Below, piece by piece: positions 10,357 to 19,807 of a stretch of 50,141 nucleotides of DNA. The stretch is taken from NCBI GenBank assembly GCA_902493855.1, contig CABUQV010000015.1, positions 1-50,141 of the forward strand, in the 5' to 3' direction. This DNA comes from an uncultured Collinsella sp. Its GTDB lineage: Bacteria; Actinomycetota; Coriobacteriia; Coriobacteriales; Coriobacteriaceae. The notes beneath the pieces are model-generated. The model did no database searches and was not told the origin of the DNA. It was given only the letters and a program-made list of their open reading frames with translations. A program made the position numbers and the translations under genes. How positions within the stretch are numbered: the first letter of the stretch is position 1; every line of letters starts with the position of its first letter.

Positions 10357-11577
10357 GTGGGTAACCACTTCCGTACCTCCGGTGCGGGCGATGATGCCCC
10401 CAAGACGCAGACAGGCGTCCAGGGCAGTCGTTTCGCCACTCCGGATTCAGAGGGCCAGCCTGTTGCTCAGGTCCCCGCTCAGCCGGCAGATCAGGCACAG
10501 CCGGCATCCGATCCCTTTGCCTACAATCCCAACAGCGATGTCGCGCTTTCTGGCACGGCGGGTTTTGAGCCCGTTCAGGCCGTGACCGCTCGCGTGGAGC
10601 AGCCTCAGACTGGCGCCGCCACGCCGCAGCCTACCATGGCCGGCATTCCCGACCCCTTGGCCCCTGCGACGCCGGCTCCTCAGCCTGCGCAGTCCGGTCT
10701 CTTTGCTGCTATTCCCGACCCCACGCAGCCTGCTGCCCCGGTGGTCGAGAGCGATCAGGCCGCCGAGGTCGCAAGCCTCGATAACGCGCTCAACAACCCC
10801 GATTTTACGTCGGTGTTTGCGCCCATCGATCCGCAGGCCAGCCGCAAGAAGATGGCCAAGCAGGCTGGTGTCGAGCCCGTCATCCTTATGGAGCATGTCA
10901 CCAAGATCTATCCGGCACAGCCCAACAAGCCTGCACTCGACGACATCAACATCGAGATCTATCCGGGCGAGTTCGTCTTCCTGGTCGGTCACTCCGGCTC
11001 GGGTAAGACCACGCTGCTGTCGACGCTCAACCGCGACGTCAAGCCGACGAGCGGCCGCATCCTGGTTGCCGGTCAGGACCTCATGAAGATCAAGAACCGC
11101 AAGGTTCCGTTCCTGCGCCGCCAGATTGGCGCCGTTTTCCAGGACTTTAAGCTTCTGCCGCAAAAATCCGCCTACGAAAACGTGGCGTTTGCCCTGCAGT
11201 GCATCGGCAAGCCCAAGGGCGTCATTCGCAGCCAGGTGCCCGAGGTGCTGCGTCTGGTCGGCCTGGCCGATCAGATGGACTCGCTGCCCGACCAGCTTTC
11301 CGGTGGCGAGCAGCAGCGCGTTGCCGTCGCCCGCGCTATGGTCAACCGTCCGCCGCTGCTGATCTGCGACGAGCCCACGGGTAACCTCGACCCGGCGATC
11401 TCGCTGGGCATCATGAAGCTGCTCGAGCGTATTAACCGCACTGGCACCACCGTGATCGTCGCCACGCACGACCGCGAGATGGTCGATAGCATGCACCGTC
11501 GCGTGATCGCCCTCGAGGGCGGCCACGTTATCCGCGACCAGGAGAGGGGAGGTTACGGCAACTATGGCACCAACTAA
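10357..11577 (+). CDS. ftsE: Cell division ATP-binding protein FtsE with long N-terminal extension
   Basis: FtsE with FtsX forms the ABC-type complex that activates peptidoglycan hydrolases at the divisome. The ABC domain (from about residue 175) has Walker A GHSGSGKTT from residue 211, a Q-loop (VFQDFKLL), signature LSGGEQQR, Walker B LLICDEPTGNLDP and H-loop ATHD. FtsE is normally about 220-230 residues. This one is 406 because of about 174 residues rich in Pro, Ala, Gln and Thr before the ATPase. GTG 10357 follows AAGGAG at 10346-10351, and the frame is continuous, so the extension looks genuine. It overlaps ftsX by 14 bases. Confidence 0.93.
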   Translation: MGNHFRTSGAGDDAPKTQTGVQGSRFATPDSEGQPVAQVPAQPADQAQPASDPFAYNPNSDVALSGTAGFEPVQAVTARVEQPQTGAATPQPTMAGIPDPLAPATPAPQPAQSGLFAAIPDPTQPAAPVVESDQAAEVASLDNALNNPDFTSVFAPIDPQASRKKMAKQAGVEPVILMEHVTKIYPAQPNKPALDDINIEIYPGEFVFLVGHSGSGKTTLLSTLNRDVKPTSGRILVAGQDLMKIKNRKVPFLRRQIGAVFQDFKLLPQKSAYENVAFALQCIGKPKGVIRSQVPEVLRLVGLADQMDSLPDQLSGGEQQRVAVARAMVNRPPLLICDEPTGNLDPAISLGIMKLLERINRTGTTVIVATHDREMVDSMHRRVIALEGGHVIRDQERGGYGNYGTN

Positions 11578-12484
11578 CGTGGGCTACTCCTTCAAAGAGG
11601 CAATCAGCCACTTCTTCCGTAACTGGACTACCTCGCTCGGCGCCGTCATCACGATCTTCCTTTCGCTGTTTATCATCGGCCTGTTCATCATGGGCTCCGC
11701 GATGCTGAACTCCGTGATCGGTACCGTCGAGGATCAGGTTGTCATTAATGCCTTTATTAGCGATGACGCCGATCAGGCAGACGTCCAGGCCTTTGAGGCC
11801 GAGCTCAAGACGTGGAGCAACGTCAAGTCCGTGACCTATAAGGATAAGGACGACGCGCTGGCCGAGTACACGAGCAAGATGTCGGGTAACGCCGACGCCA
11901 CCATGAGCGCGCTCGACGGCCAGAACCCGCTGCCCGCCTCGTTTGCGATTGAGATGGACGATCCGTCTCAGGTCGAGAGCACGGCCAAGAAGCTCAAGAA
12001 GAATGCCGACTTCCAAAAGATCGCGGACGACGGCGACGTCAACGCGAGCGTACTGTATGGCCAGGAGGAAGTAAGCCGCCTGTTCCAGGTGACCAACTAC
12101 ATCCGTATTGCCGCCGTGGTGCTCGTCGGCCTGCTGACCTTTATCGCGTTCATCTTTATCAACAACACGATTCGCCTGTCCATCACGGCGCGTCGTCGCG
12201 AGATTGCGATTATGCGCCTGGTGGGCGCCAGCAACGGCTTCATTCGTGGCCCGTTTATCACCGAGGGTGTACTGCAGGCCATTTTGGGCTCGCTGCTTTC
12301 CATCGGCGTTCTGGAGCTGCTGCGCAATCTGATGATTCCGCGTCTGCAGGAGAGCATCGGCTGGATGTCGTTTGCCCTGCCGATGCAGTACTACCTGGTG
12401 ACCTATGCTGCGCTGATTCTGGTCGGCGTGATTATCGGTCTCTTTGGTTCTGCCATCGCCATGCGCCGCTACCTGCGCGTGTAG
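11564..12484 (+). CDS. ftsX: Cell division protein FtsX
   Basis: The 306-residue permease-like partner of FtsE has one N-terminal transmembrane helix (about residues 22-48), an extracellular domain of about 130 residues, and three C-terminal helices with the FtsX stretch TARRREIAIMRLVGAS between them. In relatives the extracellular domain binds a cell-wall hydrolase or its activator; none is encoded next to it here. The ATG lies inside the 3' end of ftsE, with GAGGGGAGG-like sequence upstream in the ftsE coding region. A terminator follows. Confidence 0.95.
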   Translation: MAPTNVGYSFKEAISHFFRNWTTSLGAVITIFLSLFIIGLFIMGSAMLNSVIGTVEDQVVINAFISDDADQADVQAFEAELKTWSNVKSVTYKDKDDALAEYTSKMSGNADATMSALDGQNPLPASFAIEMDDPSQVESTAKKLKKNADFQKIADDGDVNASVLYGQEEVSRLFQVTNYIRIAAVVLVGLLTFIAFIFINNTIRLSITARRREIAIMRLVGASNGFIRGPFITEGVLQAILGSLLSIGVLELLRNLMIPRLQESIGWMSFALPMQYYLVTYAALILVGVIIGLFGSAIAMRRYLRV

Positions 12485-12511
12485 GCATGCCTGGAATTCA
12501 TCCCTTCCAAC

Positions 12512-12542
12512 GGGTCGTCTCTTATGGGGCGGCCTGTTTTTT
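12512..12542 (+). terminator. Intrinsic terminator after ftsX
   Basis: GGTCGTC (12513-12519) pairs with GGCGGCC (12528-12534), including G-U pairs, and six Ts follow. Confidence 0.75.
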
Positions 12543-12569
12543 GTCCCCTAGGGATCATTTGGGTAGACT
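12541..12569 (+). promoter_or_regulatory. Promoter of rnr
   Basis: TTGTCC (12541-12546), a 17-bp spacer and TAGACT (12564-12569). The -35 box reuses the end of the preceding terminator T run. Confidence 0.6.
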
Positions 12570-12607
12570 CTTGGGATGTAAACGGCAATCGATAGTTAGG
12601 AGGCGCC

Positions 12608-14743
12608 ATGGGGCGCAATAACAAGCATAAGCGTGGAGCTCGCAATAAGCGCGCGCCGGTGCGCAGCGAACGCCGTCCGAGCCTGACCGGACGCGTGCAG
12701 CTCCATGAACACAGTGCCTATGTCATAACCGAGAATGGCGACTACAAGGTCATGGGTCGCGGCAAGCGTGAGATCATGGACGGCGATACCGTTGCCGTGA
12801 GCATTAAGAACAGCCCGCATGGCGAGCGTCGCGCCGTGATCGAGGGCGTGGTTGAGCGTGCAGCCATAAGCGTGGTGGGCACGTACCAGACCGCCGGTCC
12901 GCTCGGTGTGATTGAGCCGCTCGATTCACGCCTGAAGGCCGACTTCTTCATTCTGCCCGAGGATACCTCGGCGGATCGCCTGGGCGTCCGCCCGGGCGAT
13001 GTCGTTGTCGCGCGCATTTTGACCTACCCGACGCGCCTGGAATCGGGCACTGTGACGATCGAACGCCGCATTGGCGGAGATGACGCGCCCGATTTGGGCG
13101 TTCAATATGTGATGGCGCGTTACGGCTATACCGATAGCTATCCCGAGGTCGCGCTAGACGAGGCCGAGGGGCTTTCGCTCGATGTGTCCGCGGCGCTTAA
13201 GGACCCGCTCCGCCGCGATCTGCGCGACCGCTTTGTCATCACGATCGACCCGGTCGACGCGCGCGACTTTGACGATGCCATTTCGCTGGAGCGTATGCCC
13301 GAGGGCGGCTACAAGCTGGGTGTGCATATCGCCGACGTTTCACACTATGTGGCTTGGGACGGGCATATCGATCTTGAGGCTCGCCATCGCACGACATCGG
13401 TGTATCTGGCCGATCGCGTGCTTCCCATGCTGCCCGAACGCCTGTCCTGTGACCTGTGCTCGCTTCGCCCTGACGAGGACCGTCTTGCGTTTACCGTCGA
13501 TATCGAGCTCGATGAGCAGGGTCGCGTGCGGCATTACGATCCGTATCCCAGCGTGATTCGCTCGCGTGTGCGTATGGACTATGATGGCGCCGAGGCGCTG
13601 CTGGTGCGTGCCGGCGCGGTTGAGTATTCGGTGCTGGAGGGCGCGGCCGAGGATGTTGCGGCTGCTGAGGCCTTGCGCGAGGAAGCGCTTGAGCGCGGTC
13701 TTGCGTGCGAGGAGGCCGCCCGCGGCTACAACATCGACCTCGGCGATTTCCTTGTCGCCGCCAACGAACTCGCCGAACTTCGCCGTCGTATTCGTCGCGC
13801 CCGCGGCTCAGTCGATTTTGACACGGCCGAGATTCGCGCTCTATTGGATGAGGACGGAGTGCCCGTGCAGATTGTGGCGCGTGAGCGTTCGTGTGCCACG
13901 TCGCTTATCGAGGAAGCCATGCTGCTCGCCAACGAGTGCGTTGCGGAGTGGCTGGCGGACCGTGGTATCGAGGCCTGCTATCGCGTGCATGAGGATCCGA
14001 GCCCCGATAGCCTGCACGGTGCCGCCGTTGCGCTGGCGCAGCTAGGCATCATCGACGATCGCCGTGCTGCCGGTATTGCCCTGGGGAGTCCCGACGAGCT
14101 ACAGGCTGCAGTTGATGCTGCCGCCGGTACGGCCAACGCACCGCTCGTCAACACGCTGCTTCTGCGCAGCATGCAGCGCGCGCTGTACAAGCCGCGCAAC
14201 GAGGGCCACTTTGCGCTCGCCGCGCCGTGTTACTGTCACTTTACGAGTCCCATCCGTCGCTACCCCGATCTGGTGGTGCACCGCGTGCTCAAACTGCAGT
14301 TGGCCTATGAGCAGCTCGGCGGCAAGGACGCCTTGGTCCGTACGCCGCGGCTGATCGGCAAGGGGCGCGAGTCGCTGCCGCGCATTCTGCCGCAGATCTG
14401 CCGCGCATGCAGCGATGCCGAGCGCGCGGCAGATGCCGCCAGCCATGCGACGCAAAAGATCAAGATTGCCCAGTACTATGAGGACCGTCTGGGCGAGCGC
14501 TATGCCGGAACCGTCTCGTGGGTTAGCAGCATGGGCCTTTTTGTGCGCTTGGACCTAACGCAGGTCGAAGGCTTGGTTTCAATCAAGAGCCTGGGCAACG
14601 AGTGGTTCGAGTTCGACGAGGATGCGCTTACGCTGACGGGTGCCGACACGGGCACTCGTTACGAACTGGGGCAGCGTGTGATCGTCGGGGTCTCGCGCGT
14701 CAATACCACGCGTGGGCACTTGGACTTTAAGCTTATCCATTAG
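12608..14743 (+). CDS. rnr: Ribonuclease R (RNB-family 3'-5' exoribonuclease)
   Basis: RNase R degrades structured RNA and takes part in tmRNA-linked decay. The 711-residue protein has a basic N-terminus, cold-shock/OB domains, the RNB catalytic domain with the metal-binding aspartates D214-P-V-D217-A-R-D220-F-D-D223, the conserved CHFTSPIRRYPDLVVHR stretch and a C-terminal S1 domain (GTVSWVSSMGLFVRL). AGGAGGCGCC lies directly before the ATG. It has its own promoter and terminator. The sister enzyme RNase II is shorter and lacks this layout, so RNase R is preferred. smpB is nearby in the window but not in the same operon. Confidence 0.95.
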   Translation: MGRNNKHKRGARNKRAPVRSERRPSLTGRVQLHEHSAYVITENGDYKVMGRGKREIMDGDTVAVSIKNSPHGERRAVIEGVVERAAISVVGTYQTAGPLGVIEPLDSRLKADFFILPEDTSADRLGVRPGDVVVARILTYPTRLESGTVTIERRIGGDDAPDLGVQYVMARYGYTDSYPEVALDEAEGLSLDVSAALKDPLRRDLRDRFVITIDPVDARDFDDAISLERMPEGGYKLGVHIADVSHYVAWDGHIDLEARHRTTSVYLADRVLPMLPERLSCDLCSLRPDEDRLAFTVDIELDEQGRVRHYDPYPSVIRSRVRMDYDGAEALLVRAGAVEYSVLEGAAEDVAAAEALREEALERGLACEEAARGYNIDLGDFLVAANELAELRRRIRRARGSVDFDTAEIRALLDEDGVPVQIVARERSCATSLIEEAMLLANECVAEWLADRGIEACYRVHEDPSPDSLHGAAVALAQLGIIDDRRAAGIALGSPDELQAAVDAAAGTANAPLVNTLLLRSMQRALYKPRNEGHFALAAPCYCHFTSPIRRYPDLVVHRVLKLQLAYEQLGGKDALVRTPRLIGKGRESLPRILPQICRACSDAERAADAASHATQKIKIAQYYEDRLGERYAGTVSWVSSMGLFVRLDLTQVEGLVSIKSLGNEWFEFDEDALTLTGADTGTRYELGQRVIVGVSRVNTTRGHLDFKLIH

Positions 14744-14768
14744 CCAAATCCCGACTCATGGTGTGCGA

Positions 14769-14804
14769 GCGGAGGGCGGCCTTTCGGGACCGCCCTTCGC
14801 ATTT
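14769..14804 (+). terminator. Intrinsic terminator after rnr
   Basis: GGGCGG pairs with CCGCCC, flanked by GCGGA/TTCGC, with a short ATTT tail. Confidence 0.75.
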
Positions 14805-14863
14805 GAATCGTGACTACCTTGCCGCCTGTTCGGCCGCCCGCTTACCTGCTATTTGAGAGGTAA

Positions 14864-14901
14864 AACCTACCAAAATAAACCTGTCCCTTTTTGGCAGGTT
14901 T
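14864..14901. repeat. Palindrome before the serine recombinase gene
   Basis: AACCTACCAAAA pairs with TTTTGGCAGGTT with one mismatch. It shares its layout and part of its interior with the repeat at 2750-2785. It lies 20 bp before the recombinase start codon, so it could be a recognition site or simply an extragenic repeat. Confidence 0.5.
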
Positions 14902-14920
14902 ACAAGAAAGCGGGGATGAG

Positions 14921-15526
14921 ATGGCGACGGTGTACGGTTATGCGCGGGTGAGTTCGCGAGATCAGAATCTGAATCGGCAGCTGGATGCGCTGGGCGCCTA
15001 TGGCGTGGGCTCGGCGAATATTTATGCCGACCATGCGAGCGGCAAGGACTTCGATCGGCCGCATTATCGCGAGCTGCTGCACGTCCTGGGAGACGGGGAC
15101 GTGCTGGTGGTGCTTTCTATCGACCGACTTGGTCGTAATTACTCCGAGATTCTTGAGGAATGGCGACGCATTACCAAGGAGCTCGGGGTTGCCATTGTGG
15201 TGCTGGACATGCCATTGCTTGACACGCGCATCAGGGCCAGCGGCGCGCCGGATGTGACCAACACCCTGATTGCCGATATTGTGCTGCAACTGCTGAGCTA
15301 CGTGGCGCAGGTGGAGCGCGAGAATATCCATCGGCGCCAGGCGGAGGGAATTGCAGCGGCGCGGGCTCGAGGGGTCCGTTTCGGTCGACCTCGCAAGCCG
15401 TGCCCTCCTCAGTTTGAGCTGGTGCGCGATAGCTATGAGGCGGGCGATATTACCCGCAGCCAGGCAGCAAAGTGCCTGGGCGTGTGCGTGGGGACGTTCG
15501 ATCGCTGGATGCGCGAGGCGGGGTAG
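14921..15526 (+). CDS. Small serine recombinase (resolvase/invertase family)
   Basis: The 201-residue protein has a resolvase catalytic domain with Tyr7-Ala-Arg9-Val-Ser11-Ser12, Ser11 being the probable nucleophile. It also has the conserved LSIDRLGRNYSEILEEW segment with its arginine, and a C-terminal helix-turn-helix (about residues 160-200) that begins RFGRPRKP. This matches Tn3-resolvase/Hin-type enzymes in length and order. ATG 14921 starts the conserved MATVYGYARVS; an upstream frame to 14891 adds nothing conserved. No transposase, inverted repeats or invertible segment is visible nearby, so the target site is unknown. The palindrome just upstream is a candidate. Confidence 0.9.
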   Translation: MATVYGYARVSSRDQNLNRQLDALGAYGVGSANIYADHASGKDFDRPHYRELLHVLGDGDVLVVLSIDRLGRNYSEILEEWRRITKELGVAIVVLDMPLLDTRIRASGAPDVTNTLIADIVLQLLSYVAQVERENIHRRQAEGIAAARARGVRFGRPRKPCPPQFELVRDSYEAGDITRSQAAKCLGVCVGTFDRWMREAG

Positions 15527-15630
15527 GGGTTTGCGTCGCTTTGTCGCTTCCTGTTGCGATTCAAATTTTGATACGGTGACGATGTCATTTGGGGCTACAC
15601 TCGCTGATATTCAAAAAAGGAGGTTGGCCC

Positions 15631-16212
15631 TTGGCGCGCGTAAAACAAATAATCGGATGGACCGCGATCGTTCTGTTCGCTGTAACGCTGGCGGGCATCT
15701 GGGTGCTGACGGAGCAAAATGCGGTGGAGACGTCGTTGCTGAGCGAGTCCACCGCGCGTGTGGTGGAGGGTCAGGCTACGGGCGTTCAGGCCGCCGATGC
15801 CACGGGTGAAGCCCAGACGGAGAACGGAATGACCGGGGGCACCGATTCGGCTGCCTCGAATGTCCGGTCTGGCCGACTTGCTTCCATTCGCATGTGGGTG
15901 GGCACAAACGTCCGTCGCGTTGCCCATACCGTAGAGTTTTTCTTCGTCGGATTGTTCGCCTCGGTGGTCGTGGTTTGCTTTTCCAGGCGTCCGTGGAGCG
16001 TATGCTCCCGTTGCGTGCCCGTATTGCTCTTTTGCGCCGCCTGCTCTGTTGGCGATCAGGTACATAAGATCTTTGTTCCCGGCAGGCATTTCGACGTTAT
16101 CGATTTAGGATTCGATGCTGCGGGCTATATCACCGCCATGCTGTTGGTATTGCTGGCAGCGGCGTTGGTGCGCCATGCGACTCGGCCGATCGGCGCCCAT
16201 GCGAGGCGCTAG
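15631..16212 (+). CDS. VanZ-like membrane protein
   Basis: The 193-residue protein has an N-terminal helix, a long polar extracytoplasmic stretch of about 70 residues rich in Thr, Ala and Gly, then three hydrophobic helices. The segment GDQVHKIFVPGRHFDVIDLGFDAAG carries the D..H....GR..D..D....G pattern of the VanZ-like family, whose role is mostly unknown outside glycopeptide resistance. I choose TTG 15631 because a strong AAGGAGG at 15617-15623 gives a seven-base gap and the helix then starts after a basic Arg-Val-Lys; the frame itself stays open further upstream. It is a single gene with its own terminator. Confidence 0.7.
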   Translation: MARVKQIIGWTAIVLFAVTLAGIWVLTEQNAVETSLLSESTARVVEGQATGVQAADATGEAQTENGMTGGTDSAASNVRSGRLASIRMWVGTNVRRVAHTVEFFFVGLFASVVVVCFSRRPWSVCSRCVPVLLFCAACSVGDQVHKIFVPGRHFDVIDLGFDAAGYITAMLLVLLAAALVRHATRPIGAHARR

Positions 16213-16293
16213 CCGGTAACAAACCCGTTTCTGATAATGCGACCTCGTTGAATTATTTTGTGTCGCGCGTATTTCCGAGCGGTCGGATTTGAG

Positions 16294-16320
16294 GGGCGAG
16301 CGGTAGAACGCTCGCCCTTT
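16294..16320 (+). terminator. Intrinsic terminator after the VanZ-like gene
   Basis: GGGCGAGCG pairs perfectly with CGCTCGCCC across a six-base loop, followed by TTT. Confidence 0.8.
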
Positions 16321-16332
16321 GTGCGCCACGAT

Positions 16333-16349
16333 GCGGCACAATGTACCGC
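16333..16349. promoter_or_regulatory. Possible operator dyad upstream of murR
   Basis: GCGGCACAATGTACCGC is a near-palindrome (GCGG...CCGC with an ACA/TGT core) about 70 bases before murR. RpiR-family proteins bind such dyads, but this is only a candidate. Confidence 0.3.
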
Positions 16350-16416
16350 AAAAGCTGTTTGTATCCGGTACGAATCGTTCGTTGGTCTTTAATTCTTCTC
16401 AACGGAGGTGTTTGAG

Positions 16417-17268
16417 ATGGCAAACGGATTGCTTTTGCGGCTTCGCGAGCGTGAGCTCAGCGCGAGCCCGGCGGAACGCAATGTCATCGCATATGTAAGC
16501 GCTCATCCGCACGAGGTAGTCGGGCTGTCCGTCCGCGGTCTTGCCGATGTCACGTTCTCCTCGCCCTCGAGCATTTTGCGCTTTTGCAAGCGTTTGGGTT
16601 TTGCGGGCTACAAGGAGTTCCAGCGCGAACTGATTGCCGAGCTGGCACTCTTAGGTGACAAGAAAGACGTAGCCCTCGAGGACATCTCCATGGATGACAG
16701 CGTCGAACGTATCGTGGGAAAGGTGATGAAAAGCAACGTGCGTACGATCGAGGCGACGGCGCGAACGCTCGATTACGCCGTCTTGGAGCGATGCGCGGCC
16801 CGTCTTAAGCGGGCACGCGCGGTCAATCTGTTCGGTATTGGTGCCTCCCGTTTGGTCGCGCACGATCTGGCGCAAAAGCTCATGCGTGTCGACAAAGAGT
16901 GCCATCTGTACGACGACTGGCATGATCAGCTCTTGTGTGCCAAGAACATGCATGAGGGCGATATGGCAATCGCCTTTAGCTACTCGGGCTTGACGCAAGA
17001 GGTGCTGGACTGCACCGCCGAGGCTCAACGTCACAACTGTCCCGTCGTGGCCGTTACCAAAGTAGATGGATCATCCAAGCTTGCCACCATGGCCGATGCC
17101 GTGCTCGGCGTCGCTGCGAGTGAACCCTTGGTCCGCAGCGGTGCCATGGCTTCGCGTATGGCCCAGCTTATGGTTGTCGATGCCCTGTACGCTGCTTACG
17201 TTGCCAGCGACTACGAACGGGCGACGCATGTCATTAAGCAAAACTACATCGAGAAACAAGAAAGATGA
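16417..17268 (+). CDS. murR: MurR/RpiR-family transcriptional regulator
   Basis: The 283-residue protein has an N-terminal RpiR helix-turn-helix (about residues 1-75, with FSSPSSILRFCKRLGFAGYKEFQ) and a C-terminal sugar isomerase (SIS) domain (about 105-260, with LFGIGASRLVAHDLAQKL and AFSYSGLTQEV). Such regulators sense phosphosugars; MurR senses MurNAc-6-phosphate. Because murQ starts 10 bases after its stop, a MurNAc-6-P regulator is the likely role. ATG 16417 is chosen over GTG 16408 because GGAGG at 16404-16408 fits it. RpiR regulators for other sugars look alike, so the name rests on context. Confidence 0.85.
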   Translation: MANGLLLRLRERELSASPAERNVIAYVSAHPHEVVGLSVRGLADVTFSSPSSILRFCKRLGFAGYKEFQRELIAELALLGDKKDVALEDISMDDSVERIVGKVMKSNVRTIEATARTLDYAVLERCAARLKRARAVNLFGIGASRLVAHDLAQKLMRVDKECHLYDDWHDQLLCAKNMHEGDMAIAFSYSGLTQEVLDCTAEAQRHNCPVVAVTKVDGSSKLATMADAVLGVAASEPLVRSGAMASRMAQLMVVDALYAAYVASDYERATHVIKQNYIEKQER

Positions 17269-17278
17269 GGTGAATGAA

Positions 17279-18202
<924 letters not shown>

Positions 18203-18259
18203 GTGCGCGGCGTGAGCTGATATGACATCCAGACGAGATACCCAATACAAGGAGGAGTT

Positions 18260-19690
18260 ATGACGAACAAAGAGCTGGCTCAAAAGCTGCTGGACCTTTT
18301 GGGCGGTAAAGACAACGTGCTGGCAAACGCGGCGTGCATGACGCGCCTGCGCGTGACCGTCAAAGACACGGGCAACGTCGACGCGGAGGGCATTAAGGCG
18401 CTCGACGGCGTGATGGGCCTGGTCGAGGACGACACGATGCAGATCGTGCTGGGTCCGGGCAAGGTGAATAAGGTGCTCGAGGAGTTCTCCAAGCTCACCG
18501 GCCTTGCGAAAGGCGTTGCTGACGAGAGCGTGGTTGACGCTGCGGCCACAAACAAGGCCGCGCAGAAGGCCAAGTACGAGTCCAAGCCGGTTCAGGCCTT
18601 CCTCAAGAAGATTTCCAATGTCTTCGTCGCCCTGCTTCCCGGCATCATTGCGGCTGGCCTCATCAACGGTATCTGCAACGTCATTAACGTCTCGACGGCA
18701 GGAGCGCTTGCAGGCGAGTGGTGGTACCAGGGCATTCGTTCCATGGGCTGGGCCCTGTTTGCCTATCTGCCCATCTTGGTGGGCTATAACGCGGCACGTG
18801 AGTTTGGTGGCTCCGCTGCACTGGGCGGCATCGCCGGCATGATGTGTATCGCCAACAGTGCCATGCCCCTGCTTGCGCCTGGCGCGGCTGATCCTGCCAC
18901 TGCCATTCTGCTGCCGCTCACCAATGCGCAGTACAACCCCGCAGCGGGCGGCATGATCGCGGCTCTCATCGCTGGCGCATTTTTTGCCTGGATGGAGCGT
19001 CAGATTCGCAAGGTTATGCCCAACGCACTCGACACGTTCTTGTCCCCGCTGCTGGTGCTCATCATCGGCGCCTTTGCTCTGATGCTCGTCATCCAGCCGG
19101 TAGGCGCATGGCTGACGACTGCCATCTTTAGCGTTTTGACCTTTATCTTCGAGAAGCTGGGCGTCCTGGGTGGCTATATCCTGTCGGCAGGCTTCTTGCC
19201 GCTGGTGTCCGTCGGCCTGCATCAGGCGCTCACGCCGATCCACGCTATGCTCAACGATCCCGACGGTGCTACCAAGGGTATCAATTACCTGCTTCCCATC
19301 CTTATGATGGCTGGTGGCGGCCAGGTCGGTGCCGGTTTGGCACTGTACTTTAAGACCAAGAACGCCAAGCTCAAGAAGTACGTCGCAGAGTCCATTCCCG
19401 TTGGAATCCTGGGTGTGGGCGAGCCTCTGATGTATGCTGTTACGCTGCCGCTCGTTCGTCCGTTTGTGACGGCTTGCCTGGGTGCCGGATTTGGCGGCGC
19501 GCTCGCGGCGCTGCTTCACATCGGCACGGTTTCTCAGGGCGTTTCCGGTCTGTTTGGCCTGCTGATCGTCGTTCCTGGCCAGCAGCTCGGCTACGTTGCC
19601 GCTATGCTGCTTGCCTATGCCGCCGGCTTTGTCCTGACGTGGTTCTTTGGCGTCGACGAGCAGAAGATCAATGAGTTCTTTGGCGAGTAG
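18260..19690 (+). CDS. murP: PTS EIIBC, probably MurNAc-specific
   Basis: The 476-residue protein has an N-terminal EIIB domain with the phosphorylated cysteine Cys26 (ANAACMTRLRV), a linker, and a C-terminal EIIC membrane domain with about ten helices and conserved stretches such as GLHQALTPIHAML and GVGEPLMYAVTLPL. It belongs to the glucose/sucrose-type PTS superfamily. MurNAc is the likely substrate because it sits in the same operon as murQ; sucrose- or trehalose-type relatives look similar. No EIIA domain is present, so a separate EIIA such as the one at 47928 would be needed, as for E. coli MurP. AAGGAGGAG precedes the ATG. Confidence 0.88.
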   Translation: MTNKELAQKLLDLLGGKDNVLANAACMTRLRVTVKDTGNVDAEGIKALDGVMGLVEDDTMQIVLGPGKVNKVLEEFSKLTGLAKGVADESVVDAAATNKAAQKAKYESKPVQAFLKKISNVFVALLPGIIAAGLINGICNVINVSTAGALAGEWWYQGIRSMGWALFAYLPILVGYNAAREFGGSAALGGIAGMMCIANSAMPLLAPGAADPATAILLPLTNAQYNPAAGGMIAALIAGAFFAWMERQIRKVMPNALDTFLSPLLVLIIGAFALMLVIQPVGAWLTTAIFSVLTFIFEKLGVLGGYILSAGFLPLVSVGLHQALTPIHAMLNDPDGATKGINYLLPILMMAGGGQVGAGLALYFKTKNAKLKKYVAESIPVGILGVGEPLMYAVTLPLVRPFVTACLGAGFGGALAALLHIGTVSQGVSGLFGLLIVVPGQQLGYVAAMLLAYAAGFVLTWFFGVDEQKINEFFGE

Positions 19691-19757
19691 TTTGATATCG
19701 CGAGCCGTGTTGCTCGGGGTTCGCGGCGCGCGGCAGATTTCTTGATGCTATGGTTGT

Positions 19758-19791
19758 GCCGGCGGGGCTAACTGCTCCGCCGGCCTTTTTT
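19758..19791 (+). terminator. Intrinsic terminator between murP and mupG
   Basis: GCCGGCGG pairs with CCGCCGGC, followed by a T run, then AAAGGAG of the next gene. Partial read-through could feed mupG. Confidence 0.85.
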
Positions 19792-19807
19792 AAAGGAGCG
19801 TTGAAGC

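Noticed and set aside
17066..17278. Longer start of murQ inside murR
   Set aside because: It would overlap murR by about 200 bases in another frame; ATG 17279 has its own ribosome site and family length.
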